64,000 bases of DNA from Actinomycetota bacterium (GTDB lineage: Bacteria; Actinomycetota; Actinomycetes; Streptosporangiales; Streptosporangiaceae). Location: positions 47,993 to 111,992 of the forward strand of contig JAFAYQ010000004.1 of NCBI GenBank assembly GCA_019240215.1. The letters are read 5' to 3'. The notes below the pieces were generated by a model that worked only from the letters and a program-made list of their open reading frames with translations, did no database searches and was not told where the DNA came from. This document shows, one piece after another, positions 60,520-64,000 of the stretch. The first letter of the stretch is position 1; the number at the start of each line of letters is the position of its first letter. The position numbers and the translations under genes were made by a program.

Positions 60520-61338
60520 GTGTCAACCCAGCCGGATGCGTGGCGTGATGGGCCCCGCTCACAGCGTCATTCCGGCACGGTTCGTCCCCCGCACCGGCGC
60601 GGTTTCGGGGCCACCGCCGCGCTGATCGCGGCCATCTTCGGGGGGATCGGGCTGGTCGTCTCGCTGGCCGGGCTGGCCATCAACCTGCTGCCGCGGCACT
60701 TCAACGCCACCCAGCAGCGGCAGATCATGGCCTGGGAGGTCGCCAAGCGCTGGCGCACGCTGCCGGCCGGTGAAATCTTCCCCGGCACGGTCCACTACCA
60801 GCTCTCATCCGGCGTGGTCGACGACCTGACCGGCGTGAACCTGCAGGCCGCCCGGGTCGGCATCGCCCCCCAGGCCACCTGCGCGGCCGGCACCGACGGA
60901 GCGGCCGCCCGGATTCTGGACGAGCACGGCTGCCAGGCCCTGCTGCGCTCCACCTACACCGACGAATCCGCCACCTACGTGGTCACGGTGGGCGTGGCCG
61001 TGCTCGCCAGCGCGGCCCAGGCGACCGCGGCCGCCACCGCCCTCGACGCCGCCGCGGGCTCATCGGCGCCCGGCGTCGACGCGGCCGGCTTCCCGGGCAC
61101 GCTGGCCGCCTCGTTCGGCAACGAACAGCGCCAGCTGACCCACAGCCAGGCGGCCGGCCCCTACGTGATCATGTACGCGGCCGGCTACGCCGACGGCCGC
61201 CCGCGGGTCTCGATCGGTAACGACAGCTACGCCCAGGGCGAGATGACCGCGGCCGCCCAGGGCGTGGCCGACTCTGTGGCCGCCACGATGGGCACCCCGC
61301 CGCCGGCTCCGCACTGCCCCGGGACGCCTGGATGCTGA
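60520..61338 (+). CDS. Single-pass membrane protein paired with the S8 protease
   Basis: The 272-residue protein has a basic cytoplasmic N-terminus, one membrane helix (ATAALIAAIFGGIGLVVSLAGLAINLL) and a large outer domain starting QIMAWEVAKRWRTLPAGEIFPGTVHYQL. Two cysteine groups (TCAAGT, HGCQALL) and a CxxxxxC-ending tail (HCPGTPGC) suggest disulphides. The family is not recognised by name. GTG at 60520; the stop overlaps the protease start by seven bases, so it probably works with that protease. Confidence 0.75.
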   Translation: MSTQPDAWRDGPRSQRHSGTVRPPHRRGFGATAALIAAIFGGIGLVVSLAGLAINLLPRHFNATQQRQIMAWEVAKRWRTLPAGEIFPGTVHYQLSSGVVDDLTGVNLQAARVGIAPQATCAAGTDGAAARILDEHGCQALLRSTYTDESATYVVTVGVAVLASAAQATAAATALDAAAGSSAPGVDAAGFPGTLAASFGNEQRQLTHSQAAGPYVIMYAAGYADGRPRVSIGNDSYAQGEMTAAAQGVADSVAATMGTPPPAPHCPGTPGC

Positions 61339-63287
61339 GGTTGCGCCTGGCGGCCGCGCTCGGCCTGGCCGCCGTCTGCGCCGGCACCGCCGCTACGGCC
61401 GGTTTCGCGGCCGCCCCGGTCGCGTCGGCCGACTCGGTCCGCGACGGCCAGAACTGGGCCCTGGACATGATGAACGTCCAGTCGGCCTGGGACGCCGGCG
61501 ACGAAGGCCAGGGCGCCACCGTGGCCGTGCTCGACAGCGGGGTCGCGCCCGACGTCTCCGACCTGGCCGGTTCGGTGCTGACCGGCCCCGACCTGACCGA
61601 CGTGGCCACCAAGCCCAGCAACCCCGACTGGGGTCAGCACGGCACCTGGATGGCGTCGGTCATCGCCGGCCACGGCCACGGCCCGGGCGGCGAGGACGGC
61701 ATCATCGGTGTCGCCCCCAAGGCCAAGATCTTGTCGGTCCGGGTCATCCCCGACCGCAACGACCCCGGTTACAGCACCTACGAACGCGAGCAGGAAGGCA
61801 AGGTCCAGGATTCGCTGGCCGAGGGCATCCGCTACGCGGTCGACCACGGCGCCGACGTGATCAGCATGTCGATCGGCTACAGCGCCCCCAGCGCCAGCGT
61901 CCGCCAGGCCCTGCAGTACGCCTACGGCCACGGCGTGGCGGTGGTGGCGTCGTCGGGCAACTCCGGCGACACCAGTTCGGCCAGCAAGAACGGCTACGCC
62001 CCGCTCAAGTTCCCGGCTGATTACCCCGGCGTGATCGGCGTCGCCGCCGTCAGCAGCACCGGCAGTGTGGCCGGCTTCTCCAGCGACAACCTCTCGGTCG
62101 AGGTCGCCGCCCCCGGCGTGAACATCTCCGCCCAGGGCCGCGACGGCCAGTACTGGCTGGTCACCGGCACCAGCCCGGCCTGCGCCCTGGTGGCCGGCGT
62201 GGCCGCCCTGATCAAGGCGCGCTACCCCGGCCTGGCCCCCGACCTGCTGGCCAAGGCCCTGACCTCCACCACCCGCTACCGCCCAGCCGGCGGATACGAC
62301 CAGCAAGTCGGCTTCGGCACCGTGAACGCGGCCGGCGCCCTCACCGCCGCCCGCCACCTGGCCAGCCAGCGGGCCGCCCAGACCGGCACCGCCGCCAGCA
62401 ACAACTTCGGCGGTGGCCCCTCGGCCGCCGCGGTCAGCCCGGTCGCCCCGCGCGGCTCCGGCCAGCTCATCCTGTTCTCGGTGCTCGCCCTGACCGCCCT
62501 GGTCCTGGTCGGCGCCTCAGTCAGCCGCCTGGCGGTCCTCAGGCAACTCCGCCGCCGCAGCCTGGCCACCACCTCGTTCCCGGTCGCGGCGTCCTCGTTC
62601 GGCCACCCGCCCTCCGTATCTACGGCAACCCGCGCCACACCCGTCTGGCCCGGCTCGTCAGCCACCCCCGACTCACCGGCCCGCACAGCACCATTCGCAC
62701 CCTCTGCCCCGTCGATGCCACCCGGTGCCCTCGCGTCCCCGGCGTCCCCCGCACCGCCCGCAAGGCCCGCGTCCCTCGCGCCGCCCGCAAGGCCCGCGTC
62801 CCTCGCGCCGCCCGCGCCGCCCGCGTGGCCCGCGTCCCCTCAGCCTCGCGGCTCCCACCACGCTGGCGGCCCCCAGCCACCTCCGGCTGGCCAGCAGTAC
62901 CCGGCGTCCCAGCAAGACGCCCTGGCACGGCAGACCCAGCAGGCATACCTGCCCCACGCCTCTCAGACGGCACAGCCTCGCTACGAGCCGCATGAGCCGC
63001 ATGAGCCTCAAGAGCCGCAAGCGACCCGCCCAGAACCGCAGCAGAGCGCGCACGGGTCCCAGAGCGCGCACGGGTCCCAGAGCGCCCACGGGTCTCAGAG
63101 CCCGCGCGAGTCTCCAGACTCCTACGAGCTTCCAGGCCGCCACGAGCACTCGGCCGACTACGAGCCCCAGGACCGCAGCCCGCGCGCGCCGCAGAGCGCC
63201 TACGAGTCCGCAACCCGCCCGCTGCCGGTCTCCCAGGAGCAGCAGCGGCCGCCCGGCTGGTGGCCGACGCCGGATGCCGATGACTGA
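61332..63287 (+). CDS. Mycosin-like S8 serine protease with a membrane anchor and long repetitive tail
   Basis: The 651-residue exported protein has a signal peptide (to PVASA), then the subtilisin triad: VAVLDSGV (Asp), GQHGTWMASVIAGH (His) and VTGTSPACALVAGVAALI (Ser). After the catalytic domain a membrane helix (LILFSVLALTALVLVGASV, about 378-396) anchors it, as in mycosins of type VII secretion. Unlike mycosins it carries a tail of about 240 residues beyond the helix made of Pro/Ala, EPHEPHEPQ and SAHGSQ repeats. No ESX core genes are in view. The stop lies inside the next gene. Confidence 0.88.
   Translation: MLRLRLAAALGLAAVCAGTAATAGFAAAPVASADSVRDGQNWALDMMNVQSAWDAGDEGQGATVAVLDSGVAPDVSDLAGSVLTGPDLTDVATKPSNPDWGQHGTWMASVIAGHGHGPGGEDGIIGVAPKAKILSVRVIPDRNDPGYSTYEREQEGKVQDSLAEGIRYAVDHGADVISMSIGYSAPSASVRQALQYAYGHGVAVVASSGNSGDTSSASKNGYAPLKFPADYPGVIGVAAVSSTGSVAGFSSDNLSVEVAAPGVNISAQGRDGQYWLVTGTSPACALVAGVAALIKARYPGLAPDLLAKALTSTTRYRPAGGYDQQVGFGTVNAAGALTAARHLASQRAAQTGTAASNNFGGGPSAAAVSPVAPRGSGQLILFSVLALTALVLVGASVSRLAVLRQLRRRSLATTSFPVAASSFGHPPSVSTATRATPVWPGSSATPDSPARTAPFAPSAPSMPPGALASPASPAPPARPASLAPPARPASLAPPAPPAWPASPQPRGSHHAGGPQPPPAGQQYPASQQDALARQTQQAYLPHASQTAQPRYEPHEPHEPQEPQATRPEPQQSAHGSQSAHGSQSAHGSQSPRESPDSYELPGRHEHSADYEPQDRSPRAPQSAYESATRPLPVSQEQQRPPGWWPTPDADD
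62757..62810. repeat. Two exact 27-bp repeats in the protease tail
   Basis: A 27-bp unit at 62757-62783 is repeated without change at 62784-62810 and partly beyond, encoding PPARPASLA repeats. The perfect identity suggests recent duplication. Confidence 0.85.
63042..63113. repeat. Four 18-bp repeats in the protease tail
   Basis: CAGAGCGCGCACGGGTCC at 63042-63059 and 63060-63077 is followed by variants at 63078-63095 and 63096-63113. They encode QSAHGS units in frame. Confidence 0.85.
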
Positions 63288-63696
63288 CCCGGACGGCGAG
63301 GACGGCCCGGCTCGGCTGGACGACTTCGCCAGCGACGTGCTCGACGTGGTGGACTCGATCCCGCCCGGGCGAGTGATGTCGTACGGGGATATCGCTGAGT
63401 ATCTCGGTCGTTTCGGGCCCCGCCGGGTGGGCCGGGTGATGTCGACCGCGGGCGGGACGGTGCCGTGGTGGCGGGTCATTCACTCCGACGGCTCGATGGT
63501 GCCGGGCCACGAACGGGCCGCCCTGCGCCAGTACCGCAAGGAGGGCACCCCGTTGCGCGCCTCGGCCGACGGAACCTCCTTCCGGGTGGACATGCGCCGT
63601 GCCCGCTGGCACGGTCTGGAAGCCTCCGGCCCCGAGGCCGAAGCCGAGGCCGAGCACCGGGCGGCCGTCGATCCGCGCAGGCCCCACCGGCGCTAG
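63280..63696 (+). CDS. Alkyltransferase-like (ATL) DNA repair protein
   Basis: The 138-residue protein has the MGMT C-terminal DNA-binding fold: FASDVLDVVDSIPPGRVMSYGDIAEYLGRFGPRRVGRVMSTAGGTVPWWRVIHSDGSMV. The methyl-accepting PCHR of true alkyltransferases reads PWWR, so it cannot take the alkyl group. ATLs with Trp at this place bind O6-alkylguanine and channel it into nucleotide-excision repair. ATG at 63280 overlaps the protease stop by eight bases; ATG 63274 is an alternative. Confidence 0.92.
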   Translation: MTDPDGEDGPARLDDFASDVLDVVDSIPPGRVMSYGDIAEYLGRFGPRRVGRVMSTAGGTVPWWRVIHSDGSMVPGHERAALRQYRKEGTPLRASADGTSFRVDMRRARWHGLEASGPEAEAEAEHRAAVDPRRPHRR

Positions 63697-63739
63697 CCCG
63701 GACCGCTCCTCCTCGTGGGCGCCCCACGGCGCGCCCGGA

Positions 63740-64000
63740 CTAAGGGCTTCGGCTGGCCGGCCGACCAGGCAGCGGGCTCTCCAAGACGACCGACCCCCTC
63801 GGGTGGGTGAAGCGCAGCTTCCGGTCGGGCTGTCCGGTGAGGGTCCAGCCGGTCAGGTGGATGAAGTAGTGGTGGTGGACGAAGCAGAGCAGGACCAGGT
63901 TGGGTAGCCGGGTCGGTCCGTCCCGGTGCCAGGGTTTGATGTGGTGGGCGGTGCACCAGGTGGCGGGCATTCCGCATCCGGGGAACCGGCAGCCCCGGTC
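63740..64000 (-). CDS. C-terminal part of a 13E12/DUF222-type HNH protein (5' end outside window)
   Basis: Read from the right edge, the minus strand encodes [28 protein letters not shown], then [23 protein letters not shown] and a basic tail before TAG at 63740. CRFPGC, the HH of TAHHI and the later [10 protein letters not shown] form the HNH zinc/nuclease motif with the usual N replaced in context by PNLVLLC. This is the end of the actinobacterial 13E12 repeat family, which often occurs in many copies and has unclear function. The DUF222 part lies beyond the window. Confidence 0.85.
   Translation of the reverse strand, partial: DRGCRFPGCGMPATWCTAHHIKPWHRDGPTRLPNLVLLCFVHHHYFIHLTGWTLTGQPDRKLRFTHPRGSVVLESPLPGRPASRSP

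Noticed and set aside
63740..64000. HNH gene as a homing endonuclease or phage terminase-associated nuclease
   Set aside because: The CRFPGC...TAHHI pattern fits the chromosomal 13E12/DUF222 family and no phage genes are present in the window.

Overview
The window is one strand of a very GC-rich chromosome (third codon positions are almost all G or C) from an actinobacterium. Lineage markers support this: an ssrA tmRNA whose tag reads ANKTRTSVALAA, a sigE / zinc anti-sigma / tatB / mrp block, DUF3117 and DUF3107 proteins, a TetR-DUF3107-DEAD-helicase-moeZ neighbourhood, bacterial Ku, split Dha phosphotransferase genes and frequent GTG/TTG starts with ATGA/GTGA overlaps. I cannot place the genus. 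Nothing looks like a phage, integrated plasmid, CRISPR array or complete insertion sequence.

Layout. 1-3.2 kb: 3' end of a penicillin-binding-type transpeptidase, tmRNA with terminator, and an ArsR-SRPBCC-DinB operon. 3.2-6.3 kb: remnant of an oxidoreductase gene, an FCD regulator facing an alpha/beta hydrolase, a degenerate GDPD-like lipoprotein and a small unknown gene. 6.4-18.0 kb: the centrepiece, a soluble di-iron monooxygenase cluster (prmA-B-C-D order, equivalent to mimABCD) with amidohydrolase, DUF59 protein, zinc alcohol dehydrogenase and a private GroEL. A divergent activator of the AcoR/NtrC architecture has lost its sigma-54 contact motif. The hydroxylase, reductase and coupling protein would oxidise a small alkane, ether, ketone or phenol; the dehydrogenase would take the alcohol onward and the chaperonin would fold the hydroxylase. 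18-23.6 kb: Nramp transporter, dienelactone hydrolase, enoyl-CoA hydratase, DUF3117, leucyl aminopeptidase, O-methyltransferase. 23.7-27.9 kb: envelope-stress sigma factor, anti-sigma factor, RseB-like lipoprotein, TatB, Mrp. 28-32.6 kb: secreted phosphoesterase and EfeB/EfeO iron uptake without EfeU.

32.7-39.4 kb: CitE-like lyase, Nudix hydrolase, an exported unknown protein with a long leader, PHP phosphoesterase, DinB-like protein, membrane protein facing MarR, aldo/keto reductase. 39.5-44.5 kb: a self-contained dihydroxyacetone kinase phosphorelay (DhaK, DhaL, enzyme I, DhaM, HPr) with an IclR regulator. Two near-identical 17-bp operators, one before dhaK and one between iclR and dhaM, suggest one regulon. 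44.5-53 kb: acetyltransferase, glutamate decarboxylase, MarC protein, RecB-like nuclease, hydrolase, DEAD-box helicase, DUF3107, TetR. 53-64 kb: small acidic protein, pyridine-nucleotide-disulphide-reductase-like protein lacking the disulphide, Ku, hydrolase, MoeZ, ABC-F ATPase, membrane protein plus mycosin-like protease, an alkyltransferase-like DNA repair protein with PWWR, and the end of a 13E12-type HNH protein.

Three things run across the window. Short tandem duplications repeatedly sit on or just after stop codons. Several enzymes keep their fold signatures but have lost catalytic residues. Two catabolic regulons each carry a repeated operator that can be read directly from the sequence.
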